Source of the DNA: Larus michahellis | Lineage: Eukaryota; Chordata; Aves; Charadriiformes; Laridae | Length of the DNA: 64,000 nucleotides | Assembly: GCF_964199755.1 (NCBI RefSeq) | Contig: NC_133898.1 | Span: forward strand, 128,090,224-128,154,223 | Direction: 5' to 3' | Shown here: piece after piece, positions 49,701-59,115 of the stretch | How positions within the stretch are numbered: the stretch's first letter is position 1 | Layout of the letters: each line of letters begins with the position of its first letter | Notes under the pieces: generated by a model | The model's input: the letters and a program-made list of their open reading frames with translations, nothing else | What the model was told of the DNA's origin: nothing | The model's database searches: none | Position numbers and translations under genes: made by a program

Positions 49701-52700
49701 TAACGTGCAGGGACAACTATCCACAGAAAGGTGACACAAGGCGGCTGAAGCAAGGAGGTGGGTGCCTTACCGTTGGGAAGTCTTCGAGCACCTGCCGGTC
49801 CTTCTCCTTGCTCTCCATGTATTTCCACTCGGGTTGATAGAGATAGGAGTGAAACTCGTGCAGCATCGGGACCTTCACATCTAAGCTGATGGACATGTCA
49901 TCCTCTATAGTGTCCAGGGCACGGAGAACTAGGTAGAATATACAGACGGCGTGTCTGGGGGGAGAGAAAAAAACAATCATCCCTTACTTGGGATTGCTCG
50001 TTAGGTGGGACAAACAGCTTCGATTAACCGCACAGCCTTCGGCAGAGGCGATTCCAGCTCCACATGACACATGCTGGCACCACCAGGTTGTTGATGCTTT
50101 TGGAAGATCCCAGTGTCTCCTACAGTCTGGAAACCAGCTTTGGTCAAGGGATGCCCACGTCCAATCCCTCCTCCATCGAATCATAGAATGGTTTGGGTTG
50201 GAAGGAATCGTTAAAGGTCATCTATAGTCCAACTCCCCTACAACGAGCAGGGACATCTTCAACTAGACCCAAGGTACCAGCTTCCCCAGCCATCGTCTGG
50301 GGACAGTGGCTGTCCCTTGCAGTGCAGGAATGTAAAATAAATGTGTTAGAAGTGTGCTCCTCAAATCCCAGGGTCACGGGAGCAGGTTAGGGATGGAAAG
50401 CCCCACCAGCAGTGCTTCCCAGTACCTTGATCATCATCTCCTTGAACCCTCACTCTGAGCAGCAGAGGTGCCTCTGCACAAACCCCCCGTGGGCTGATCA
50501 CCACGAAAGCTGCAGAACGCCTGAGCGGGGTGGGAAACCCAGGTTTTTCCCCTTCGTGCAAAGAACTACGGCATGGGTTTTGGCTTTCTAACATGTCTAT
50601 CAGGGAAGGGATGGGCCTGTAAAGTCTCCCTTGGTCTGGGCAGGGCAGGGCACCGCGAGGTCCAATCCTGCAGGAAAGACCCAATCCTGCAGGCAAGATC
50701 CCAGGTTCTCGACCAACACTCACTAGGACCCGGGAGGACAGAGCCCAAGGTCTGCTCCTGGAAAAACCAAATGGAAAATAAAGAAGGGGAAAAAAAGCAG
50801 GTGGATTTTTCCTATTACTTCCCCTTCTCTGCACCCAGCACCCTTTTAGCCTGTTTGGGGGGAGGGGGGGAGGTAATAAGGGGGTCCCTTACTGTGTAAC
50901 TGGAATGTCAGGACTGGAAAATAGAGCCAAAACACCCTGGATTTGGTATCTCTGCACACAAGATGTGTCACAGCCCACATGTCCCAGCACGCCTGCAGAA
51001 AGCTGCTGGAAAGCCACTTTCCCCAACCCGGCCTCCACATTTCCACAGCTGATGCAAAAAAATAAAGTCCCGCTGGTGAGAAATACCGGCTCCGAGTCCA
51101 GGATTTAGAGAAAATAATCCCTTAGCTCTAAAGGAGCACAGCGATACTTCAAGGAGATGATGCATTTATTAATTGTTTAACAAATGGAAACTTGCTCAGA
51201 CTGCTTCAATGCTAATTACTAGGCGGAAGCGTGGCTCTCCTGGGATGACAACGCACGAGCGGTGATTAAGCAGCCAGGGAAAACTGACCGGCTCTTACAG
51301 CCAATACTGTTAAATTTGGTATTTTTTTTCCTTAATTGAAGGGTATTTAACACTTCTGTCAAAGCACACATCCGAGCGCTCACGAGCACCTCGCTCGTGC
51401 CCTCCCGTTCCTTTGCATGGCTGAGTTTTCCCGTCTCAACCGGGCTGCGAACATTCATCCCGCAGGTTGCAAGTGCCCAGGACTCCCAAGCCCTTTCAGC
51501 AAGGACCTCCTCTGGCAGCAACCAAGAAAGGTGGAGCAGAAGCTGAAACACCATCCAAAATGCCATCCCAGGAGGTCCTCTCAAATTTACGCCATGCCAA
51601 GAGAAGAACTAGCAATAACTCCACTTATTTAACCCCTTTTCTGCATCCAAGTCTTAACTGCATCCCCAACTCCCATCACACACTGAATTCAGCTCCATGG
51701 CAATCTGGGGAAATCAAAAGAAGAAATGTTTTACGCTGAGGGTGGAGAAACCCTGGCCCAGGTTGCCCAGAGACGTGATGTATGCCCCATCCCTGGAAAC
51801 ATTCAAGACCAGGTTGGATGGGGCTTTGAGCAACCTGGTCCAGTTGAAGATGTCCCTGCCCATGGCAGGGGGGTTGGACTAGATGGGCTTTAAAAGTGCC
51901 TTCCAACCCAAACTACTCCATGATTCTATGAAATGTAAGATCATAAAAACAATTACACAGTAAGCGTGGTCTGCCTGCAGCTCCCCGTTTCTCTGCAGGG
52001 TTCCCAGGAACCGTGGTCCCAGCTGGGCTCCAACCCGAGACCCATGGGGATGACAGCGGCCAACCAAAGCCACTCAGTCTTCCCAACAAACACGCGTGAC
52101 GTTGCCAGGAGGAGGACACTCCAGCATTACCTCCCCTTTGCACAACTGGAAGCATCCACTTCCAAAGAGCAAGTCCCCATCCCTGGAGGGTTTCAAGGCC
52201 AGGTTGGACGGGGCTTTGAGCAACCTGGTCCAGTGGGAGGTGTCCCTGCCCAGGGCAGGAGGGTTGGAACTAGATGATCTTTAAGGTCCCTTCCAATCTA
52301 AACCATTCTGTGATTCTAAGCACGATTTCATCTCAGGGCTCAAGCTCCAGCCCTGTCCTAGGCACAGCTTCACGCTTCCCAGGTGAGGAGGTCTCCTTTC
52401 TCCTTGCCACCACATGCACAAGGCTGGTCCTCTCCACCAAAGAGCTGAACCTGCAGGAATTGATCCTGAAGGGTCCTACAGACAGGCAGGACCATGGTAT
52501 CCTGTTGCAGGAGCATCCCTCTTCTCTCCACCACCAGGACAGGAGTTACGATGTTGGCTCCTAACTCCACCACCAAAGAGTTACGATGTTGGCTCAGCTG
52601 CTGACGATGCTGCAGTTTGGAGCCTTCCACCTTCCAAGAAAACGCCCTGACCATGGAGCAACGGGCGAGACAGGGCCCTGGCCAGCAAAACACATGGTTT

Positions 52701-55700
52701 ACAGGGCCAAAAAAAATAAAGCAGGAAGAAAGCAAACATTTTAGCTCAACTCCCTGTGCGCCAGCCTAGGGAGCATCGCTCCCAGCACTCAGCCAGAACC
52801 TCTCCATCTTCCAGCAGTCCTTGGGGGGACGCATGGAAACTCTCCCGGGAGCAGGGATGCGAACCAGGCAGCAAGAGCTTCACGCTTCCCCAGCCTTCAA
52901 ACAAGGAGATTTTCATTTCAAAGAAGTGGCAAAGGGAGGGGACCGGGCTGTGGTGTAGGACACAGCGCTCTGGAGCAGGCCCTGGGCTTGAATCCTACAC
53001 CAGCAGCTCCTTCAACCAGCAGGAAGAGGCAAATATTAAGCAGTCCGTAACTACTGGGGTTCAGTTTAACCCCTTAACGGGGTTAACATCAATGAAAACA
53101 CTTCTTTGACGCGATCCGGCAAAATTAATTCCTTTGCTAAACTTGCTGCTCCGCCTATTCATATATTCTGCCGATTTGTCATTTCCCTCTTTTGTCCCAA
53201 AACTCTTCAGCGGAACAACTGGGCTTTGAAAATTAATTTCTTCTGATTCGCAACAAGCCGGCTGTAATTCAGCCGCAACCCCTGGGCAGCCCCAGGTGGC
53301 AAAAATCCAGCAATAGCATTTTTAGGATGCCAGGCAGAAGTTTCTGTGCCCTGAGGGTAGGGAGCGATGGAAGCCAGCACATGGCATGCAGGCACTGCTA
53401 AAAGCTTTCAAGGTGTTTTATTGATTGGCTGCCTTTTTTTTTTTTTTTCCTTAATTTCTACATTAGCTAATACACCAAGTGTGGAAAAAAAAAGAAAAAT
53501 TTATTCTTGGCCCCACTCGTACCTTTCCACGCAACCCCGGCCAAACCGCTGGATTTTTTTTGCCTTTCCTGTAAAACCGGCTGCAGACATCATTTCATAA
53601 ACGCCAGACGACAGCGATGGGGCACCGTCCAAAACGCCAAACCGGGGCTCAGAAACCCAACAGAAAACCCAGTGTTCAGGCCCGGCGCTGGCAACCGCAG
53701 CATTAGACGCGATTGGTGGAATTTATAGGAACAACCCCTAATTTTGACGATTAATCCCAGCTTGGGATTAACTGGAGAGAGATCTATGTGCTGAAATCAG
53801 TTATTTCTATATGAATATAATATAGAAATATATAATATACACATGCACAAAGCAGCAGGCCAGCTGAGCTTTGCACCTACCACCATCTGAAACTTCGCCT
53901 GGGTCAGGAAAATTTGTACAGCAAAAAAACTGAGCGTCCAGCAATCCCCCTCCCATGATTTCCTAGGTTTTAAGGCAGCTGCTTCCAAAAGTACCTTCCA
54001 GGCTGGGTGCAGACCCTCGGTCAGCCCTGGGATTTTGCTTTCTGGAGGCCAGCGCCAGCCCTTGGCACTGCCAGGACACATTCCCAGGGTGTCACAAACA
54101 GCACATGGCCAGGCGCTGCGTTTAACCGTCTGCTGGCCAAGGAGCTGAAGGGTGGATGCGTCACGTCCAGCCAGCTCCGACGTGAAAATCCTCACGTACG
54201 GGCTGCATCACGGATTGTCGACAGCCAGCCCAGCCCAGCACCCCGGGGATCTGCTGCACAGGGGGAGGCAGGAAGAGGGAGCATTTCCCAGCGGCTCAGC
54301 TAAGGAAATATGGCATTTTGGGGGCATTGCATGGAGCACCTCCCCGGGAGCCCCAGTGACGGGGTGGGGGGCATCGCACCTACCACCTCCCAGACGGCTC
54401 AGCCCGGGGTGGGGGGAGGCATTGCACCCACCACCTCCCGAGGACCTTCAGCCTTGGGGGGGCGAGCATTGCACCCACCATCTCCTGAGGACCACCGGTG
54501 TCACAGGGACATTGCACCCACCGCCTCCCAAGGAGCCCCAGTGTCTGGGGGGGGTTAGCACCCACCACCTCCCAAGGACCCTCAGCTTTGGGGGGCAGCA
54601 TTGCACCCACCACCTCCCGAGAAGCCCCAGTGTCGGGGGGACACTGCACCCACCACCTCCTGGGGGATCCCAGTGCCGGGGCGGGGAGGGGTGGGGATTG
54701 CACCCACCACCTTACAAGGCATCCCCGTGTCAGGGGGGCATTGCACCCATCACCTCCAGCATGGGTCTGGCATCAGGGACCCTTGTACCCACCATCTCCC
54801 AAAGAGCCCCGAGGTGTCAGGGGAGGGCACTGCACCCACCACCTCCTGGGGACCCCCAGTGTCAGCGAGTCACTGCACCCACCACCTCATGGGGACCCCC
54901 GACCTCGGGGGAAGGGGAGCACTACACACACCCCCCCTCCCGAGGAACCCCAGCGCTGGGAAGACATTGCACCCACCACCTCCAGGGTACCCCCGATGCC
55001 TGCGGGCCGTTGCCCCCGCCACCTCCCGGGGAGCCCCAGCGTTGGGGAAGACCTTGCCCCCGCCACCCCCAGCCCCCCGTCGCCCCCCCCCCTCCCCCCC
55101 GCCCCCAGCTCACCGCAGCTCTCCGTCCAGGGCCTGGATAACGGCGGCGAAGCTGCGGCTCGTCTGGTTGAGGTAGCGGTAGCAGGTCCGGAGGCCGCGT
55201 CCCAGCGAGTCCTGCGGGCAGAGCGAGGTGCCGGGGGGCGGCTGGAGGCGGGGGGCGGCCGGCGGCGGGGCCGGGGGGGCGGCGGCGACACCCCCCCCAC
55301 ACTGCTGCTGCTGCTGCACCCTCCGCCCGCCGCCCCGCAGCCGCCCCAGCGCCCGGGGGGGACCCCGCGGCGGGGACAAGGCCAGGGTCCGCTTGAAGAG
55401 GGACACGGCTTTGGTGCTGGCCGCCATGGGGCGCGGCGGCGGCGGCGGCGGCGGCGGGGGGCTGCGGCCGCTCCGCCCCCACGGGCCGCCCGCCCCCTTA
55501 ACCCGCGCCGCGCCGCCGGGGCACCGCCGCCCTGCCGGACCGGGGCCGTGCATGGGAAACGCCGGGGCCGTGCGGGGACCGGGGCCGGTGCGATGCATGG
55601 GAAGCACCGGGGCCGCGCCCGGTGCCATTGCGATCCCCGGAGCCGTGCACGGAAAGCACCGGGGCCGTGCGATGTCCGGAAAGGACCGAAACCCTGCATC

Positions 55701-56669
55701 ACTCGGAACCGGTGCGATGCCCGGGCAGCATAAAGCCCGTGCAAAGCAGCGGGGCCGTACAATTCCCGGGGCCGGTGCAATGCACGGGAAAAACAAAGCC
55801 GATGCAAACCCCCCCGGCCGTGCGATGCCCGGGAAGCACCGGTACCGGGCATCAGCCGGAGCCGGTACGATGCAAGCAGGGTACCGGCCCCGGGCAATGC
55901 GCGGAAAGCACGAAGCCGGTGCAAAGCACTGGAACCGTGCGATTCCCAGAGCCGTGTGATGTGTGGAAAGGCCTCACCGGTGCGATGCCCCAGCAGCATA
56001 AAGCCGGTGCGATGCCCGGAGCCGGTACCCTGCGTGCATCGCACCGGCTCTGAGTGATGCACAGCACCGGTCCCGCGGCACGGCACTCAACGCACAGAAA
56101 GCACGAAGCCGGTGCAAGGCACCGGAGCCGTGCAATGACCGGGAAGCACCGGGAATCGTGCATCACTCCGAGCCGGTGCAATGCACGGGAAGCATAAAGC
56201 CGGTGCAAAGCACCGGGACCCGCGCATCGCTCAGAGCCGGTGCGATGCACGCAGGGTACCGGCCCCGGGCAATGCACGGTAAGGCCGGACCCTCTGCAAT
56301 GAATGCCTGGGGTGCCCGCAGCCGGTGCGATGCCCGGGAAGCAGCCGGTGCCGCCCACCGGTAACACCGGTGCAACGCTCACCCATGGCAACGCCGCAGC
56401 CGCGCAGGGAGATGCCACCCCATCCTCCCCATCCTCCTCCTCCTCCCGGCCCCCACATCACCGCGGCATCTTCTCCCCACCCCCGCCCCGGGCACCGGAG
56501 ACAGCGCAGCGCATCCTCCCTTCCCCCCGCCCTCACCCCCCGCTCCGCTCACCGGGTCCATCCGCGGCATGACGGCCCGGTAGCCGCCCATTTTGAAGCG
56601 CAGCAGGTTGTAGATGTCCTCGGGGTGGCCCAGCCATTTCCTCAGCAGCTCCATGGGGGCCGCGCTCAT
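43783..56669 (-). CDS. FDFT1: squalene synthase (farnesyl-diphosphate farnesyltransferase 1), eight coding exons
   Basis: This ER-membrane enzyme condenses two farnesyl diphosphates to presqualene diphosphate and then, with NADPH, to squalene, the first committed sterol step. The exons on the minus strand, in order, are 56553-56654, 55114-55211, 49771-49954, 47724-47852, 47038-47229, 45600-45776, 45185-45337 and 43783-44004. They give 418 aa from the ATG at 56654 ([10 protein letters not shown]), which aligns with the human start (human is 417 aa). An in-frame ATG 15 nt further upstream (56669, MSAAPMELL) would give 423 aa; the feature span uses it. The first Asp-rich motif is D81-TIED (to D85); the second is D220-YLED (to D224). 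The last exon carries the C-terminal membrane anchor ([17 protein letters not shown]). All splice sites are GT-AG and phases agree throughout. Regulation by SREBP-2 with NF-Y is known for this gene, and four CCAAT boxes lie upstream. Exon 2 may also have an alternative 5' extension. Confidence 0.97.
46808..47015 (-). mobile_element. CR1 LINE 3' fragment beside FDFT1 exon 5
   Basis: CR1 in the same orientation as FDFT1 transcription. It starts 'tcatagaatcacagaatggtttgggttgg' and ends at 'gaatttcttccta', 22 bp from exon 5 and about 16 bp from its donor hexamer (47032-47037). Confidence 0.9.
48651..49025 (-). mobile_element. CR1 LINE 3' fragment in FDFT1 intron
   Basis: Copy between exons 3 and 4, from 'tcatagaatcacagaatggtttgggttgg' to 'gacttctccaggctgaac'. 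It belongs to the young subfamily. Confidence 0.92.
50179..50275 (-). mobile_element. CR1 LINE 3' tail fragment in FDFT1 intron 2
   Basis: 'gaatcatagaatggtttgggttggaaggaatcg' followed by 'caacgagcagggacatcttcaactagacc'. Confidence 0.85.
51720..51930 (+). mobile_element. CR1 LINE 3' fragment in FDFT1 intron 2
   Basis: Opposite in orientation to FDFT1. Runs from 'agaaatgttttacgctgagggtgg' to 'ctactccatgattctatg'. Confidence 0.88.
52174..52319 (+). mobile_element. CR1 LINE 3' fragment in FDFT1 intron 2
   Basis: 'ccccatccctggagggtttcaaggcc' to 'accattctgtgattctaa', in the same orientation as the copy 240 bp before it. Confidence 0.88.
52320..54329. other. FDFT1 intron 2, unremarkable part
   Basis: Intronic DNA with a T run at about 53434-53449 and an AT-rich patch at about 53808-53840. 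No exon, LINE or RNA gene is recognised. Confidence 0.5.
54330..55080 (+). repeat. minisatellite in FDFT1 intron 2, next to exon 2
   Basis: About 14 degenerate copies of a unit of roughly 45-55 bp containing 'cattgcacccaccacctcccgaggacc' followed by 'cagtgtcggggggg'. Examples start near 54421, 54468, 54510, 54600, 54645, 54700 and 54748. It ends about 35 bp before the exon 2 donor, after a C-rich run. Long open frames on the + strand here come from the repeat. Confidence 0.9.
55212..55427 (-). other. FDFT1: possible alternative first exon or 5' extension of FDFT1 exon 2
   Basis: Upstream of the exon 2 acceptor the FDFT1 frame stays open for 72 codons back to an ATG at 55425-55427. The predicted leader begins [15 protein letters not shown], is rich in Arg, Ser, Ala and Pro, has a Gln5 run from a CTG/CAG repeat, and contains no Asp or Glu before joining DSLGRGL of exon 2. 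It would replace the usual 34 residues and give about 456 aa. Composition resembles a mitochondrial presequence. The ATG has G at +4 but C at -3. The CpG island extends over it. The GC-rich composition also favours open frames by chance, so this is a candidate only. Confidence 0.3.
55535..56385 (+). repeat. palindrome-rich minisatellite in FDFT1 intron 1
   Basis: About 0.85 kb of units of roughly 20-30 bp combining 'gccggtgcgatgcccggg', 'aagcaccggggccgtgcgatg' and 'aagccggtgcaaagcaccgg'. Both GCACCGG and its complement CCGGTGC occur many times, so the array contains many short inverted repeats. It fills most of the intron between FDFT1 exons 1 and 2. Confidence 0.9.
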
Positions 56670-56681
56670 TCCCCCCCTCTT

Positions 56682-56722
56682 CTGCCGCCGCTGCTGCTGC
56701 TGCCGCCGCCGCCGCCGCCGCC
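56682..56722 (-). repeat. FDFT1: GGC/GCA triplet repeat in FDFT1 5' UTR
   Basis: On the gene strand this reads (GGC)n then (AGC)4 then GGC units, ending about 13 nt before the upstream start codon at 56669. The frame upstream of it is open to an ATG at 56786, which would encode an Arg/Gln-rich N-terminus. I consider this 5' UTR because the CCAAT boxes begin there. Confidence 0.75.
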
Positions 56723-56782
56723 ACCCCCCCGCCCGCCGCTTAACCGGAGTCGGGGCGGCACCGCCTCTGCCCCGCCCCTCCG

Positions 56783-56919
56783 CCAATCAGCTGGCTCGCC
56801 CCATCGCTCGGTGAAACGGCCAGGCCGCTTATTGGCCGAGGTGCGCTCGCACCAGGGGAGCGCCGGCCAATGGGAAGGCGGCAGGGCTGGTGTGACGGCC
56901 GCCGGCCGGCGCTGATTGG
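56783..56919 (-). promoter_or_regulatory. FDFT1: FDFT1 promoter with four CCAAT boxes
   Basis: CCAAT on the + strand at 56783-56787 and 56867-56871, ATTGG at 56831-56835 and 56915-56919: four NF-Y type sites within 137 bp, in a CpG island without a TATA box. NF-Y acts with SREBP on sterol-synthesis genes, including human FDFT1. A weak SRE-like decamer (CTCGCACCAG, 56846-56855) matches the human element I recall at seven of ten positions. The function is inferred. Confidence 0.7.
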
Positions 56920-57215
56920 GCGGCGGCGCCCGTCGCCACACGCCGGCGGGAGGAGGAAGCGGACGGCCCACGCGTGGCCTCGCCGCCACGGAGCACCCCT
57001 GCCTTCAGGCCCGGGGAAGGCACACCACCCTTTAAGCTGTATTGTGTCACCGTCTGTCCCTGTCACCGGTGGCACTGTCACCTCTGGAGCCACCCTTTGC
57101 TCAGCGGGATCGACCCGGCCTGCTGGGAGACCTCCCCCGGCTCCCCGCCTCTGGCTCGGCCAGCTCTACCTGACAGACACCCAGCTGCGCTTTCAGGTTT
57201 CTTTTCTGTGTGTGT

Positions 57216-57236
57216 TTTTTTTTTTTTTTTTTTTTT
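57216..57236 (+). repeat. poly-T tract
   Basis: About 20 T residues between the FDFT1 promoter and a CR1 fragment, in the FDFT1-NEIL2 intergenic region. Confidence 0.85.
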
Positions 57237-57298
57237 GATTGTTTGTTTTAAAACAGAACTGAAAATAGGGTTTTCCTGCCATTTTCCCCTGCAGGACC

Positions 57299-57712
57299 CA
57301 CAGAATGGTTCGGGTTAGAAGGGACCTTCAAGATCATCTAGTTCCACCCCCTGCCCTGGGCAGGGACACCCCCCACCAGCCCAGGTTGCTCCAAGCCCCG
57401 GCCAACCTGGCCTTGAACCCCTCCAGGGATGGGGCAGCCACAGCTTCTCTGGGCAACCTGGGACAGGGGCTCACCACCCTCACAGTGAAGAGTCTCTTTC
57501 TAATATCTAATCTAAATCTCCCTTCTTTCAGTGTAAAACCATTCCCCCTCCTCCCATGGCTCCCCTCCCCAGCTTTCCTGGAGCCCCTTTAGGGACTGGC
57601 AGGGGCTGGAAGGTCTCCGCGGAGCCTTCTCTTCTCCAGGCTGAACCCCTCCAATTCTCTCAGCCTGTCCTCCCAGCAGAGGGGCTCCAACCCTCCCAGC
57701 ATCTCCGTGTCA
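57299..57712 (-). mobile_element. CR1 LINE 3' fragment between FDFT1 and NEIL2
   Basis: Antisense copy from 'cacagaatggttcgggttagaagggacc' to 'ccctcccagcatctccgtgtc'. Confidence 0.92.
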
Positions 57713-58067
57713 TCTTCTTCACCACCGTAACCCCACTACTTGGATTATTCAGCAATCCCATAACCTGCAACCAACTCGAGGGCATCGCGGTTCACAGGGG
57801 AGAGGCTGTGCAGGTCCTGTTTGGGAAGCAGCCTATCGCTGAGGTCTTTAACTCCAGTGTTCCCTGTTGATTTGCAACCCACATTTAAATCCCGTTCCCA
57901 TGAAGCGAGTTTTCCTGCTGAGCCACCAATATGCAGCAGAGGAAAGCTGCTGGTAACGATCCTCCAAAGGACAGCACCAAACACAGGAGTTTCCCTGTAC
58001 ACCTCAGTTTTTGACCAAGAAAATACCAGAAAAGACACACTGAACATCACCAGTTCTAACCCCAGTT

Positions 58068-58073
58068 TTTATT
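58068..58073 (-). terminator. candidate NEIL2 polyadenylation signal
   Basis: TTTATT on the + strand (AATAAA on the gene strand), 1.04 kb after the NEIL2 stop codon. Confidence 0.45.
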
Positions 58074-58377
58074 TTTCACTCAAGTCAACAATCTATTATT
58101 AAAATAAACCAAGATCCAGAGAGGACAGTGACAGCTTCTTCCTACTGCATAGAGACACACAGCTCAACAAAGGAGGGACCATGTCATCTCTATTCCCAAA
58201 CCTTTCTGCTTTCAAGTTACCTTGCAGATCATGAATTTTAACGCAACCCCTCTCACAAACATTGTTAGACACACCCCAGATCTGTCAGGCTTGTGACCCT
58301 AGGTGTAGCTAGTGACTTGACTGAGCCTCACAGTCTCCCCCATCCTTAGTGGCCACCCCTATAATCTGTTAAACAGA

Positions 58378-58378
<1 letters not shown>

Positions 58379-58401
<23 letters not shown>
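58379..58401 (+). repeat. (TA)n(CA)n microsatellite
   Basis: Six TA units followed by five CA units, inside the inferred NEIL2 3' UTR. Confidence 0.9.
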
Positions 58402-58412
<11 letters not shown>

Positions 58413-59115
58413 TTTTTAAACACATGGAGATCTGGAATTGTCAGTTCACCACAAAAATCCAACCTGTGAGGGCAGAGCCCGTGCCAGGCAGGCAGAGATG
58501 AGCTCCACTGAGCACTGCTGAGGGTTATTTTCAGCCCTTGGGAGGAGGCAGCCGTTCCTGTAAGAGCTGACAGAGGCAACAGCCACTCACTTTTAACCAC
58601 ACCTAATCGCAGCACACAGGTACTCGGCTACAAGCAGAGGAAGGATTATCCAATATGGAATTAGTGAAGCTGTTTCGGCAGAGGGATATATTCTTTTCTG
58701 CTAACTCCACCATAAGCTATTGCACCCATACTAAAGTCAAGGGGGAAGGTCACTTCAGACCACAGTAATCACCTCCTCAATACCCTACGCTTTCCACTCA
58801 CCGTAGTCTGAACACGGGGACCAATAAACCTCAGAACTCAAACTATTTACACTGTTTTGTCACTGTGACAAAAAAAAAAAAAAAGAGAAAAAAAAGATGT
58901 TAGGCGTGTACGACCATTTTCCTTTTTGCATCCAGAGGCACACAGCACTGCAGCCACTCCTGTAACCTCTGCTGAGCACTTAACTCTGCCAACTCACTGT
59001 CCCTAAGGAACAGATTCAACAGCCTCAAAGAAACCATGAAGACCTTCTCAGGACAACCGAAAGCCTGGTTCAGAGACCACCTAGACACCCTCCAGGAAAG
59101 GAGGAACACAGAAAG

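Noticed and set aside
54152-56086. Open frames of about 330-410 codons on both strands
   Set aside because: They run through the two FDFT1 minisatellites and read as repeated motifs ([15 protein letters not shown]). Only the segment immediately 5' of exon 2 was kept as a candidate.
56870-57238. Plus-strand frame with QLYLTDTQLRF, suggesting a GRAM-like domain and a divergent gene
   Set aside because: The resemblance is limited to about ten residues, the rest is low-complexity, and a poly-T tract follows at once.
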